A stretch of DNA of 64,000 nucleotides. Source: DASRDR01 sp044867785. GTDB taxonomy: Bacteria > Methylomirabilota > Methylomirabilia > Rokubacteriales > DASRDR01. Below are positions 25,860-34,062 of this stretch, in pieces. The translations under genes were made by a program, and so were the position numbers. The notes below the pieces were generated by a model. The model saw only the letters and a program-made list of their open reading frames with translations, was not told the origin of the DNA and made no database searches. Position 1 is the first letter of the stretch; each line of letters opens with the position of its first letter. The stretch lies in assembly GCA_044867785.1 (NCBI GenBank), contig JBIOVM010000175.1, forward strand, positions 1-64,000, given 5' to 3'.

Positions 25860-25926
25860 TGGCCAAGCGTGACGGCGACGAGTGGACGCTCGCCGTGGAC
25901 ATCGGCGGCACGGGGGTTACTAGCTC
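25860..25926 (+). pseudogene. ROK/polyphosphate-glucokinase N-terminal fragment
   Basis: From the GTG at 25860 the frame reads VAKRDGDEWTLAVDIGGTGV. The TLAVDIGGTG part is the phosphate-binding start of ROK-family or polyphosphate glucokinases. Within a few codons the frame becomes Ser/Arg-rich noise, so only the first ~15 residues of the domain survive. Confidence 0.5.
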
Positions 25927-26364
25927 GGGTGCTCGGCGCCGCCGACCTCGCGCCGACGCGGCCCCCAGACCACGACATCGAGCCGCCGCGCGTACGCCGT
26001 CATCGTGGTTGCGCCGGCAACGCGATCCCGGCGGCGGTGGAGATCGTGTTCCGGAGAATCTTCGCGTCGACGGGTTGGAGCGACCACGGCGCATGGTGGA
26101 TCTCGGTTCGATAGGACGCAGGCCCTCCAGGCGAAAGGGCGTGATCGAGACCCGTGCCGTCCCCGTGTGGCACTCGAGCGTGAGCCCGCCGGGAATGAGC
26201 GGGCGCAGATGCTCGGGATCGACCGGCCAGTGGGCAAAGAGCCGATCGCGCCACCGCTGCGCCATGACCCACGGCTGGGACGGCAGCGGCCAAGGTCGGT
26301 GCACGTGGACCTCCGAGATCTTTCGGGCGCCGCCCGTGCGGTCGGATGGCCGCTCACGGGACAT
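25920..26364 (-). pseudogene. DUF2071 (YqjF-like) remnant
   Basis: Three pieces of a DUF2071 protein appear in order in three frames. The N-terminus is RPWPLPSQPWVMAQRWRDRL, then FAHWPVDPEHLRPLIPGGL and ITPFRLEGLRP (about 26150-26330). Then comes IHHAPWSLQPVDAKILRNTI (about 26040-26110), then YARRLDVVVWGPRR (about 25945-25990). The middle ~100 residues are missing and at least two frame changes occur. Together with the flanking glucokinase fragment this is a heavily decayed interval. Confidence 0.7.
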
Positions 26365-26982
26365 CAAGTCAGGGTTTCCCCGGAATAGGAGCCTGGTGCA
26401 AGAAGTACCGCGGCGAGCCGAAGCCGGAGGCGGCGCGCCGGGTGGGCGATGCGCCGCCGCTTCCGAGGTGCCGGCTGTCACGAACCCGATCCACTTCCGG
26501 GGTCTCGTGCCGCGTTGTCACCGTGTCGTCGCGATGTCAGCGTGACGCCGCCGGACGCCGTCGGAAGCGGCGGGCAGTGTGATGCGTGTGTTCAGGCGAC
26601 GACGCTCGTCGGAGGGAGGTGCGGGCGGCGCCTCACACCCGCAGCCTCGCCCACGATCGAACGGTGGCGCTCGGCCGCGACGCGACCAGGAAGGTAGGCG
26701 TGCCAGGGCCTCTGGCTAGTGGCACGGCTCTTGCCTGATCCCCGGGTGCAGGTTCCAGGCGAGCATGCGTATGCGGTTGTCCAGCAGGCTCTGCATCAAC
26801 GCCCGTCTCAGCATGACGCCAGGGAGCGGTAGGTCCCACCCGATGTTCGACGGCTGGCGCGTGAGCCCCCGGCCAGCCGGTTTCCTCCCCCTCGCCGGCG
26901 GCGCGCGACTGCGTCGCCATGCCGGGAAGGTTGAGTGCGACGTCGGCACTTTCGAATACTCCGATCGACGAAGGAGAGGTCC
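26365..26982. other. gene-free interval
   Basis: No convincing frame on either strand and no RNA gene. The ribosome-binding site of the next gene (AAGGAGAGG, 26971-26979) is the only clear signal. Confidence 0.45.
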
Positions 26983-27576
26983 ATGAAGGACGAGGAAGTC
27001 CGCGAGTTGCTGTACCAGGCCCTCGAGACCGAGCTGGGGGGCGTGCAGGTCTACCAGACCGCCCTCCGCTGCGCCGTGAACGAGGATCTCAAGAAGGAAT
27101 GGGAGGAGTACCTCGAGCAGACGGAGAACCACGTGCGCGTCGTGGAGAACGTGTTCTCGCGGCTCGAGCTGGACCCAGCGGTGGAGACTCCCGGGCGAAT
27201 GATCGTCCGCCACCTCGGCGAGTCCCTGGTGAAGGCGATGGAGATGGCCCTCGAGGGCGGCAAGCCCGAGGCGGCCCAGGTGGTGGCGGCGGAATGCATC
27301 GTGCTCGCCGAGACCAAGGACCACCTGAACTGGGAGCTGATCGGCGAGCTCGCCAAGAAGGCGAAGGGCGAGAAGGGCGCGGCGCTGAAGGAGGCGCACA
27401 AGGAGGTCGAGGAGGAGGAGGACGAGCACCTCTACCACACGACCGGCTGGACCCGGGAGCTGTGGATCGAGGCTCTGGGGATGCCGGCCGTCCTGCCGCC
27501 GCCCGAGGAGGAGAAGGAAGTGAAGACGGCCATCGGGGCCGCCCGCGCCAAGCGCGCGCGCAAAGACATGCTGTAG
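26983..27576 (+). CDS. ferritin-like helical protein
   Basis: 197 residues from the ATG at 26983 with a strong AAGGAGAGG site. It is mostly long helices rich in Glu/Lys. Acidic/His motifs spaced like a ferritin-like four-helix bundle are visible: ALETELGGVQVYQTALRCAV, EYLEQTENHVRVVENVF, ECIVLAETKDHLNWELIGEL and EEEEDEHLYHTTGWTRELW. Such E...E-x-x-H pairs bind di-iron or manganese in ferritin-like proteins. The Lys/Arg-rich tail (GAARAKRARKDML) resembles DNA-binding tails. A stress or metal-storage role is inferred. Followed after nine bases by a small basic protein. Confidence 0.75.
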   Translation: MKDEEVRELLYQALETELGGVQVYQTALRCAVNEDLKKEWEEYLEQTENHVRVVENVFSRLELDPAVETPGRMIVRHLGESLVKAMEMALEGGKPEAAQVVAAECIVLAETKDHLNWELIGELAKKAKGEKGAALKEAHKEVEEEEDEHLYHTTGWTRELWIEALGMPAVLPPPEEEKEVKTAIGAARAKRARKDML

Positions 27577-27585
27577 GCGCCGGCC

Positions 27586-27789
27586 ATGGCCCAGAAGCGC
27601 ACGACGCACAGGAGCGGGGCCGGGACGAAGCTCTACGCCAAGCGGTCGAAGACGGGGCAGTTCACCGACATCCAGACCTACAAGCGCGCCCATGGCAGCG
27701 ACGTCAAGCGGCGCGCCAAGACCGAGGGCGGCCCACGGGCGTCCAGGACGCGCCGGGGCGCCGCCGGGACCGCCGCTCGAGAGGAGTGA
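27586..27789 (+). CDS. small basic conserved protein
   Basis: 67 residues, strongly basic: MAQKRTTHRSGAGTKLYAKR, then SKTGQFTDIQTYKRAHGSD. The KLYAxRxKxGxFxDIQTYxRAH pattern recurs in short uncharacterised proteins of many soil bacteria, often near stress genes. There is no transmembrane or enzymatic motif. The close spacing (9 bases) to the ferritin-like gene suggests co-translation. Function unknown; nucleic-acid association is a guess from charge. Confidence 0.7.
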   Translation: MAQKRTTHRSGAGTKLYAKRSKTGQFTDIQTYKRAHGSDVKRRAKTEGGPRASRTRRGAAGTAAREE

Positions 27790-27797
27790 TCGGACCC

Positions 27798-28200
27798 ATG
27801 CGGACGGTCCGTCCCTTGCTCATCGGCCTGTTGCTTGCCCCCGGGGTGTTGATCGGAACCTGGATCGGCACGGGCAGCGGGCAAGGGACGGCCCCACCGC
27901 GGCCGCCGGGCGATGCGGTGACAGCAGGCTCAGACGCCGCAGGCGGCCCCGAGCACTCGGCCGGAGCAGCAGCAGACGCCGCACATGCAGGACTTGCGGG
28001 TCGAGCGGTTCGTCGACGAGGCGCCCCGCGGGCCGATCAAGACCTTCACCCCGTGCGGGATCAAGGACAGCCCGCCGTACCTCCACGACGGACGGCTGCT
28101 CACGCTCGAGAACACCGTGGAGTTCTTCAACCTGATTCTGGGCCTCGCGCAGAGCAACCAGGAGAAGGCCGATCTCGTCGCCTTCATGCGCCAGCTCTAG
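27798..28200 (+). pseudogene. cytochrome c peroxidase-type remnant
   Basis: From the ATG at 27798 a signal-peptide-like start (RTVRPLLIGLLLAPGVLIGT) is in one frame. From about 27930 the C-terminal end of a di-haem cytochrome c peroxidase/MauG-like protein follows in another: VERFVDEAPRGPIKTFTPCG, then IKDSPPYLHDGRLLTLEN, then TVEFFNLILG and DLVAFMRQL. The haem-binding CxxCH motifs expected in the missing middle are absent. It is an internal deletion plus frameshift of an exported peroxidase gene. Confidence 0.7.
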
Positions 28201-28244
28201 CCATGGGCGGCGTGCTCGCCGTCACAGCGGGAGGGTGAGGGGCG

Positions 28245-29330
28245 ATGCTGTCGTTCGGCTTCGCGCGGCTGCCCCTCACGTGGTGGGCGCTCCTCACGCG
28301 GACCGTCAAGGAGTTCGTGGCGGACAACGGGCTCGGCCTGGCCGCGCAGCTGGCCTACTACTTCTTCTTCGCCCTCTTTCCCGCGGTGCTGGTGGGGGTC
28401 GCCTTCGCGAGCTTCTTCCCGCTCGAACACTTCGTGGACCGCATCGTCGGCACGCTCGGTGGCATCGTCCCCGGCGACGTCATCGGGATCCTCCAGGATC
28501 AGGTGCGGAAGATCTCGGAAGGCAACAACGGCGGGATCCTGACCTTCGGACTCCTCGCCGCCCTCTGGAGCAGCTCGGCCGCCCTCGTGGGGCTGATCGA
28601 CGCGCTGAACCGCGCGTACGACATCGAGGAAGGCCGCCCCTGGTGGAAGGTGCGCCTGCTGGCGATCGGCCTGACGCTCGCGCTGGCGGTCTTGATTCTC
28701 GTCGCGTTCGCCCTGGTCCTCGTCGGTCCGACGGCCGCCGAGTACATCGCCCGGGTGACCGGCCTTGGCCCGGTCTTCGCCTGGACCTGGAAGATCCTCC
28801 AGTGGCCGGTGGTGCTGGCGCTCGTGGCAACGGGAGCGGGCTTCCTCTACTACTTCGCCCCCGACGCCGAGCAGGAGTGGGTCTGGGTGACGCCGGGCGC
28901 CGTGCTCGCGGCGGCCATCTGGCTGGCCGCGTCACTCGGGTTCAAGTACTACGTGGCGAACTTCGCGACCTACACCGAGACCTACGGCGCCCTCGGCGGC
29001 GTGATGATCCTGCTCCTCTGGTTCTACCTCTCCGGCGTGGTGATGCTGGCGGGGGCCGAGCTCAATGCCGAGATCGAGCACGCGTCGCCGTACGGGAAGG
29101 CGGCCGGCGAGAAGGTGCCGGGCGCGAAGCGGGCAATCGGCGCGCTCGCCTACCGGCGGTACCTAACCCGGCCCCCATCGCCCCCCCGTCCGGCGCCCGC
29201 CGCGCTCCCGTCCCCGACGCCGGATCCCGCTCCGGGGACGCTCCGACGCGCCGTCGCGGCGATCGTCGCCGGGGTCATCGTCTTCCGGGGCAGTTCGAGG
29301 CCATCCGGCACGTCATCGACACGCACGTGA
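28245..29330 (+). CDS. YihY/BrkB-family membrane protein
   Basis: 361 residues with about six membrane helices in the YihY/virulence-factor-BrkB pattern. There is an amphipathic start (RTVKEFVADNGLGLAAQLAY) and YYFFFALFPAVLVGVAFASF. The family signature LWSSSAALVGLIDALNRAYD is followed by EEGRPWWKVRLLAIGLTL. FLYYFAPDAEQEWVWVTPG, ASLGFKYYVANFATY and a final ILLLWFYLSGVVMLAGAELN complete the pattern. Function of the family is unsettled; the old RNase BN name is incorrect for it. The C-terminal ~50 residues are Pro/Ser-rich and run through a fragment of a different gene in another frame, so the native end may have been altered by a deletion. Confidence 0.9.
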   Translation: MLSFGFARLPLTWWALLTRTVKEFVADNGLGLAAQLAYYFFFALFPAVLVGVAFASFFPLEHFVDRIVGTLGGIVPGDVIGILQDQVRKISEGNNGGILTFGLLAALWSSSAALVGLIDALNRAYDIEEGRPWWKVRLLAIGLTLALAVLILVAFALVLVGPTAAEYIARVTGLGPVFAWTWKILQWPVVLALVATGAGFLYYFAPDAEQEWVWVTPGAVLAAAIWLAASLGFKYYVANFATYTETYGALGGVMILLLWFYLSGVVMLAGAELNAEIEHASPYGKAAGEKVPGAKRAIGALAYRRYLTRPPSPPRPAPAALPSPTPDPAPGTLRRAVAAIVAGVIVFRGSSRPSGTSSTRT

Positions 29331-29551
29331 CGGGCACCGTGTGCCTGATCCGCAAGGCCGAGCCATGCGGGCACGGGGCCCGGGACGCATCCTGATCCCC
29401 GGGTCGATCGCGCGGTCCATGCCGGCACCTATCAGGCCGTCTACAGCCCGATCCGGCCGGTTACGACATCTTTCTGACGAAACCTGTGGATGCGGTGGAG
29501 CTGAGTACCATCGTGAGCCGCTCTGGGCGCCGGCCGACGGAAGGCGAATAG
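29287..29551 (+). pseudogene. SDR and response-regulator fragments
   Basis: The frame starting at about 29287 (GQFEAIRHVIDTHVTGTVCL) is the middle of a short-chain dehydrogenase. It continues one frame over as MRARGPGRILIPGSIARSM, the SDR strand before its active-site serine. In a third frame (29459-29551) YDIFLTKPVDAVELSTIV and a stop give the last strand and helix of a response-regulator receiver domain, including the conserved KP. Two unrelated genes have been joined and scrambled, overlapping the end of the yihY frame. Confidence 0.62.
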
Positions 29552-29708
29552 GCAGACGACAGGGCGTGGGACTGCCTGACGATGCTCGAGCACCTCGAGG
29601 AGGCGAACTCTATCGGAGGCGGTCGAACTCCTCCAGAGAGCGGCCGAGTTGGCGGAGGATCTTGTAGAAGAGCCGAGCAGCGGGGAGGCACCCGGGTGCC
29701 GGAGCGCA
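29552..29708 (-). other. possible C-terminal gene fragment
   Basis: On the minus strand about 29614-29690 reads AARLFYKILRQLGRSLEEFD and ends RLR-stop, natural in composition but unassigned. It lies just after the radical SAM stop and may be what is left of another operon member. Confidence 0.3.
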
Positions 29709-30623
29709 TCATCCGCGAAGTTCTAGGGCGGTCCGATGGCGCCGGGGGGCGATCGCGATCCTCTCGCCGGTCGGCAAGGGGCTGCTCGGGGGAAGCGGGC
29801 AGTTCCGGCACAACGCGTACCGATCGCGGAAGCCCGCCTCGAGATCCCTGACGAGACGCACGTGACGCTCGGAGAACCACAGCTCCTCCAGGGTGTTCCG
29901 GTGGATGCTGCCCAACCCGAAGGCCCCGTGCGTGTCCTCGCAGCAGTTGCAGATTTCGCCGTCCCACTGGACGATCATCCGGATCAGAGGACGCCGACAC
30001 GGGGCGTTCGGGAATCTGAGGTCCGGGACGCTCATCCGGGCGTCGGTCGGCACCAGGGCCCGTGGGATGGCCATGCTCGCGCCCCCCTGGCTCCCTCGCC
30101 GGCCGATGGCACTGAAGTCGAGCCGAGGGCAGGTCAGGCGCGCTCGCCAGAATCGCTTCTCGGCTTCGAGCTCCTCGTCCGAGCCGTAGTCGTAGAGCCC
30201 GACGACGACGTGCTCGTAGACCGCGCTCACCTCGCGGCACAAGGGGGCGTTCCGCCGCAAGGCATCGCCGTTGGTGTGGAGCCACGGCACGAGCCCGCGT
30301 CGTCGCGCCTCGCGAGCCAGGCTCACGTTGCGCGGATCGAGCAACGGCTCGGAGTAGTGATGGAAGCCGACAAGGCCTCGGAACCCGAGCGTCCGCGCCT
30401 GATCCAGGATGTCCAGGATCGTGTCGGTGGGCATCGCGCGGATCACCGGTCCCCCCGAGGGATCGAGGTACTTGCCCGTGCGGTCGTAGGTGCGTGGGCA
30501 GAACCAACAGGACCGGTTGCAGTTGGACTGCGACTCCAGGCAGAGCTGCTCGAAGAGCGGAATCGCGTCGCGCGTCATGGGCGGCGTCCCGCGGGGCTCG
30601 CCGGCACCTCGCGACCCCGCCAT
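29709..30623 (-). CDS. radical SAM/SPASM-type protein
   Basis: 304 residues from the ATG at 30623, which has a GAGGAG site; an ATG at 30578 is an alternative. The AdoMet-binding cluster motif is CNRSCWFC (C35, C39, C42; CX3CX2C), after ESQSN. The barrel has GFHHYSEPLLDPR and LVPWLHTNGDAL. The C-terminal part has extra cysteines in a SPASM/twitch arrangement: a Cys before RRPLIRM, WDGEICNCCEDTHG, and YALCRNCPLP. These can hold one or more auxiliary Fe-S clusters, as in peptide-modifying enzymes. It is the last gene of the PqqD/HprK-like/glycosyltransferase operon, separated from the preceding gene by 100 bases. It is probably the maturation enzyme of that system, but no substrate peptide is obvious. 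Confidence 0.88.
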   Translation of the reverse strand: MAGSRGAGEPRGTPPMTRDAIPLFEQLCLESQSNCNRSCWFCPRTYDRTGKYLDPSGGPVIRAMPTDTILDILDQARTLGFRGLVGFHHYSEPLLDPRNVSLAREARRRGLVPWLHTNGDALRRNAPLCREVSAVYEHVVVGLYDYGSDEELEAEKRFWRARLTCPRLDFSAIGRRGSQGGASMAIPRALVPTDARMSVPDLRFPNAPCRRPLIRMIVQWDGEICNCCEDTHGAFGLGSIHRNTLEELWFSERHVRLVRDLEAGFRDRYALCRNCPLPPSSPLPTGERIAIAPRRHRTALELRG

Positions 30624-30723
30624 GTCTCCTCGCCGGCCTCGTCCGAGCCGGAGCAGGCCCGCGCGAGCCGCGTCTCGTCCGGACCGGGGGTGGGCACGGC
30701 CAGGACGTCGGCCAACGGGACGG

Positions 30724-31410
30724 TCATTCCGCGCGCCCTCGCCGGCGGTCGAGGTGTCGCTTGACCAGCTGCGTGTAGTCGTCGCGCTTCTGGCGCTCCC
30801 GGCTCATGTTCATGGCGTGCAGCCGCCGCCGGACGAGCACTTCGGCGAGGACGTCGAACACGACGCGCCGCTCGCGCGCGCGGATGAACCAGTCACGGCA
30901 GGCGCCCGTCCTCAGCTCGGGATCGTACGGGCCCACCCGCGTGAAGACTTCGCGGCGGGCCAGCATGGCCGGGCTGCAATATCCGGGCAGGGGCTCCAAC
31001 GAAGGTCCCGCGAGCGGGTCGGTCCGGTTGCCGTCCTCATCGGCCCAGAAGTTCTGGATGTACGTCACGTTGGCCTCCGCCTCGGCTCGTGCACGAAGGC
31101 GGTCGACCTGGCGCGCGATCTTTTCCGGGAGCCACACGTCATCGGCGTCGAGGAAGGCGATGAGGTCACCCCCGGCGGCGGCGATTCCCCGGTTACGGGC
31201 CGCCGCGAGGCCGGCATGCGGCTGCTCCACGCACCGTACTCGAGCACCGAACGCGGCGATCACGTCGCGCGTCCCATCGGACGACCCGTCGTTGACCACG
31301 ACGACGTCCAGGGGCCGGTACGTCTGTCGGAGCACGCTGTCCAGGGCCTCGGCCAGATAGCGCTGGCCGTTCCAGACCGGCACGATGCAGCTGACCAGCG
31401 GTGCAGTCAT
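30724..31410 (-). CDS. family 2 glycosyltransferase
   Basis: 228 residues from the ATG at 31410, which overlaps the stop of the preceding gene by ATGA. It has a GT-A fold: VSCIVPVWNGQRYLAEALDS, VVVVNDGSSDGT, the DxD motif in LIAFLDADDVWLPEKIARQV (D88, D90) and PAMLARREVFTRVGPYDPEL, the acceptor-loop region. A C-terminal basic helix carries MNMSRERQKR. It transfers a sugar from a nucleotide donor. It is translationally coupled in the operon, so probably dedicated to the same product as the PqqD/HprK pair. Confidence 0.9.
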   Translation of the reverse strand: MTAPLVSCIVPVWNGQRYLAEALDSVLRQTYRPLDVVVVNDGSSDGTRDVIAAFGARVRCVEQPHAGLAAARNRGIAAAGGDLIAFLDADDVWLPEKIARQVDRLRARAEAEANVTYIQNFWADEDGNRTDPLAGPSLEPLPGYCSPAMLARREVFTRVGPYDPELRTGACRDWFIRARERRVVFDVLAEVLVRRRLHAMNMSRERQKRDDYTQLVKRHLDRRRGRAE

Positions 31411-32573
31411 CGGGGCCCCGTCGCCGCCGCGGCCTCGGGCGAGGACGGCACCAGCCGTGTGTACAGCGCGTCGAAACTCGCCGTGCACCGCGCGAGGCCG
31501 AAGCGGTCACGCGCGCGCTCGCGAGCGGACCGGCCCATGCGCCGGGTCCGCTCAGGATGCGCGAGAAGATCCAATACCGCCCGCGACAGGCCTTCGACGT
31601 CGTCCTTGGCGGCCAGCCGACCCGTCTCTCCGTCGGCGACGACCTCGGCGAGCCCGGACACCGCGGTCGCCACGACGGGCCGCCCCATCAGCGCCGCCTC
31701 GATGGCCACCAGCGGCAAGCCCTCGCGGCGGGACGGCATCAGCACGAGCGTGGCCCGATTGATCACGGCCGGAACGTCTTTGGGAGCCACGGCCCCGACG
31801 AAGCGGACTCCCTCGCCGAGACCGAGCTCACACGCCTCGCGCTCGAGACGCGGGCGCTCCCCCCCGTCGCCCGCGACCACCAGGCGGACGCCGGGCACGC
31901 GCCGGCGAACGTTGGCGAGCACCCGAAGGGCCACGTCGAACCCCTTTTCCGGCACGAGACGACCGAGGCAGAGGATGCGAGGAGGCTCGAAAGTCAGTTC
32001 GGCGGGAGCCTCCACGGGCTCCCTGACGGCATTGGGGATGACCGAGCTCCGTCTTCGCACCGAGGGGAACGCCTCGGTCACCTGGGCCAGGACGGCCGCG
32101 GATACGCTCACCACCCACGCCGCCTGATGAAGGACGCGCCGCAGCATCGAGCCCTGGCCGGAAGCCTGGCTCGCCAGCAGCTCGCCGTGAAGGTGGACGA
32201 GCAGCGGCACCGCGCGGGTCGCGGGGGACGACAGCGGCAGGAAGTAGGCACTCGGGCCGACGGGGCTCAGGTGGATCAGGTCGGGAGCCATTTGCTCGAC
32301 GAACGCGGCGACCTCACGCCGCAGTCCGGCGATGGCGCCGGTCGATCGGGACGCCACCGCGGGCCGGAACGGGAACCGATGGACGGGGATGCCGCGATGA
32401 TCGTCGCGGTCGGGGAGGCTGAGCCAGTCGTGCGAGGTCACGACCACGAACTCGTGGCCCTTCGCCCGCAAGGTCGGCAGGAGCTCCGCCGCCATCGTCT
32501 CGTTTCCGCCGATGTAGGGTCGGAAGAGCTCGGACCAGAACAGGACGCGCACGCCGCGAGGGGGGCCCATCAT
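31407..32573 (-). CDS. family 4 glycosyltransferase
   Basis: 388 residues from the ATG at 32573, which overlaps the HprK-like stop by ATGA; the longer frame upstream lies antisense-like within that gene and is not used. It starts VRVLFWSELFRPYIGGNETM, nearly the same opening as the GT4 at 34052-35167, so the two are paralogues. The donor domain has LCLGRLVPEKGFDVALRVLA, VRFVGAVAPKDVP, and the EX7E block PSRREGLPLVAIEAALMG. The C-terminus is Ala/Pro-rich. Confidence 0.9.
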   Translation of the reverse strand: MMGPPRGVRVLFWSELFRPYIGGNETMAAELLPTLRAKGHEFVVVTSHDWLSLPDRDDHRGIPVHRFPFRPAVASRSTGAIAGLRREVAAFVEQMAPDLIHLSPVGPSAYFLPLSSPATRAVPLLVHLHGELLASQASGQGSMLRRVLHQAAWVVSVSAAVLAQVTEAFPSVRRRSSVIPNAVREPVEAPAELTFEPPRILCLGRLVPEKGFDVALRVLANVRRRVPGVRLVVAGDGGERPRLEREACELGLGEGVRFVGAVAPKDVPAVINRATLVLMPSRREGLPLVAIEAALMGRPVVATAVSGLAEVVADGETGRLAAKDDVEGLSRAVLDLLAHPERTRRMGRSARERARDRFGLARCTASFDALYTRLVPSSPEAAAATGPR

Positions 32574-33649
32574 GCGGCCACCCGGTCCAGGATCTCCTGT
32601 ACGCGCCCGGCGATCTCCGTCAGATCGCGACCGAGATTCAGTCGATACGCGGGGATCCGGTCGACCAGGGTGGCGAGCGCCTCCGCCCCCGCTCGGCCCG
32701 GGCTCGGGACCCACGCGAGGAGGGAGCTCTGGACCAGCATCCGGAAGGCCTCGGCCTTGCCGAGGGGTGATGAGCAGGTCCGCGATGCGGTGGCGAGGCG
32801 AGGCAGCACGATCGCCCGCAACGGGACGCTCCGCAGCAGGCGGATGCCCGGCACCCGGCTCAGCAGGACCAGGGCCTTCGGCTCGGCCGGCGGGCGCCCC
32901 GGGAGGGCGTGCCCGGCGAGGCGGCCGAACCGCTCGAGGTCCTCGGGGGCTATCCGGCTCGAGCCATACACGCTGTGCCCGGTGAAGCCGCCGCCCGGCG
33001 CCTGCTCGACGGCCACGAGATCGTCACCGAGATAGGCGAATCCGGCCTCGACACAGAGGAGCGCACAGGTCGTCTTGCCCACGCCTCCGCCGCCCGCCAC
33101 CAGCATGCCCTTCCCCTTGGAGGCGACGAGGGCGGCGTGGACCGCGTGGACGCCGCGGTCCCTGAGCCAGATGGAGAGGAGCGGTGTGAAAGGCTTCGCC
33201 CGCTCGCAGAGCGGCAGGCCGGCGGCGTGCGCGTAGCATGCCACGACGTGCGGGCCGCGACGGTCAAGCCATGCGAGGGCCTCGCCGCGCTCGAAGGTCA
33301 GGTGACGATCCGCCGCGGCCGTCGTCAGCATCCCCCCGTCACAGGGGCGGGCACTGTCCCCGTGGACCCATCCGTGGCCGGCCCGGCGCCCCGCGCGCGG
33401 GCTGGGGATCCCCGTCGCCCCGGCGTCCCAGACGTCGGCGTGAACTGCGGGTGGCTCCTCGCGCTCCGGCTCGGACCGCAGGTGAGAGAAGACAGCGTCC
33501 AGGCTGCGCGCAAGCTCGGCACCGACGACCCGGAGCCGCGTCGGCGCCCCCGCGATGACGTAGTCCTGCACGACCAGCTGAGCCGCCGGTGCCTCACGCG
33601 CCCGCCGGAAGCCATCGGCGAGGTGCCCTTGGGCCTCGGCGGCGTTCAT
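32570..33649 (-). CDS. HPr-kinase-like P-loop protein
   Basis: 359 residues from the ATG at 33649 (MNAAEAQGHLADGFRRAREA), overlapping the PqqD stop. A ~150-residue N-terminal domain (VVQDYVIAGAPTRLRVVGAE; ADRHLTFERGEALAWLDRRG) precedes an HprK-type kinase core with Walker A GGGGVGKTTCALLC (~186-199). Typical HprK-like segments follow: AGFAYLGDDLVAVE, GHSVYGSSRI, and KALVLLSRVPGIRLLRSVPL. HprK-related proteins next to PqqD-like proteins are known from lasso-peptide-type and HPr-rel exopolysaccharide-associated loci, where they phosphorylate a peptide or act on an unknown substrate. No PTS genes are nearby, so HPr itself is an unlikely target. Confidence 0.82.
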   Translation of the reverse strand: MNAAEAQGHLADGFRRAREAPAAQLVVQDYVIAGAPTRLRVVGAELARSLDAVFSHLRSEPEREEPPAVHADVWDAGATGIPSPRAGRRAGHGWVHGDSARPCDGGMLTTAAADRHLTFERGEALAWLDRRGPHVVACYAHAAGLPLCERAKPFTPLLSIWLRDRGVHAVHAALVASKGKGMLVAGGGGVGKTTCALLCVEAGFAYLGDDLVAVEQAPGGGFTGHSVYGSSRIAPEDLERFGRLAGHALPGRPPAEPKALVLLSRVPGIRLLRSVPLRAIVLPRLATASRTCSSPLGKAEAFRMLVQSSLLAWVPSPGRAGAEALATLVDRIPAYRLNLGRDLTEIAGRVQEILDRVAA

Positions 33650-34062
33650 TCCGTTGGCTTGAGCGATGGCATGGGCGGGTCGAGCGCCAACAGGTCGGCC
33701 ATGTCCCGATACGCGTGAAGGAGGGGGGCGGTGTACTCGCCGGCCCCGAACCCCGGCACGGTGATGGACGGGCGCGGGTGGGCCTCCGCCTCGGCGACGA
33801 GCAATTCCTCGCGGACCAGTTCGGTCACGAACCGCCCGACGTCTTCCCCCGCGCGATCCCGGGACAACCCGAAGTGCTCGGCCACCTTCGTGACGATGTC
33901 GCCCAGCGACGTCCCGGACTCCAGGAGCTGCCACACGACCGCGGCCGAGCCTTCGGCGCTGTAGTATCGGCCGCTCTGGAGGTGGATCATGACGGCTTCC
34001 CCGTCGAGTACCGACGCCGCCACGGTCTCGGGACACCGGAACCGCCTGGTGTCATCCAGCAT
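33646..34062 (-). CDS. PqqD-family protein with C-terminal tail
   Basis: 138 residues. Residues ~1-92 are the PqqD/RRE winged-helix fold that binds precursor or leader peptides: FRCPETVAASVLDGEAVMIH, LQSGRYYSAEGSAAVVWQLL, LGDIVTKVAEHFGL, FVTELVREELLVA. A ~45-residue tail follows, containing EYTAPLLHAYRDMADLLALD and PP. That pattern (Y-x-x-P-x-L-x-x-Y-x-D-M-x-x-L-L-x-L-D-P) resembles tails seen on PqqD-like proteins of HprK-related loci and short precursor-like peptides. It overlaps both neighbours (11 bases with the upstream GT4, ATGA with the kinase), so strict co-expression is expected. Confidence 0.88.
   Translation of the reverse strand: MLDDTRRFRCPETVAASVLDGEAVMIHLQSGRYYSAEGSAAVVWQLLESGTSLGDIVTKVAEHFGLSRDRAGEDVGRFVTELVREELLVAEAEAHPRPSITVPGFGAGEYTAPLLHAYRDMADLLALDPPMPSLKPTE

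Noticed and set aside
33650..34036. N-terminal extension of the HprK-like protein
   Set aside because: It overlaps the PqqD gene in another frame and is Arg/Gly-rich. ATG 33649 overlaps the PqqD stop as expected.
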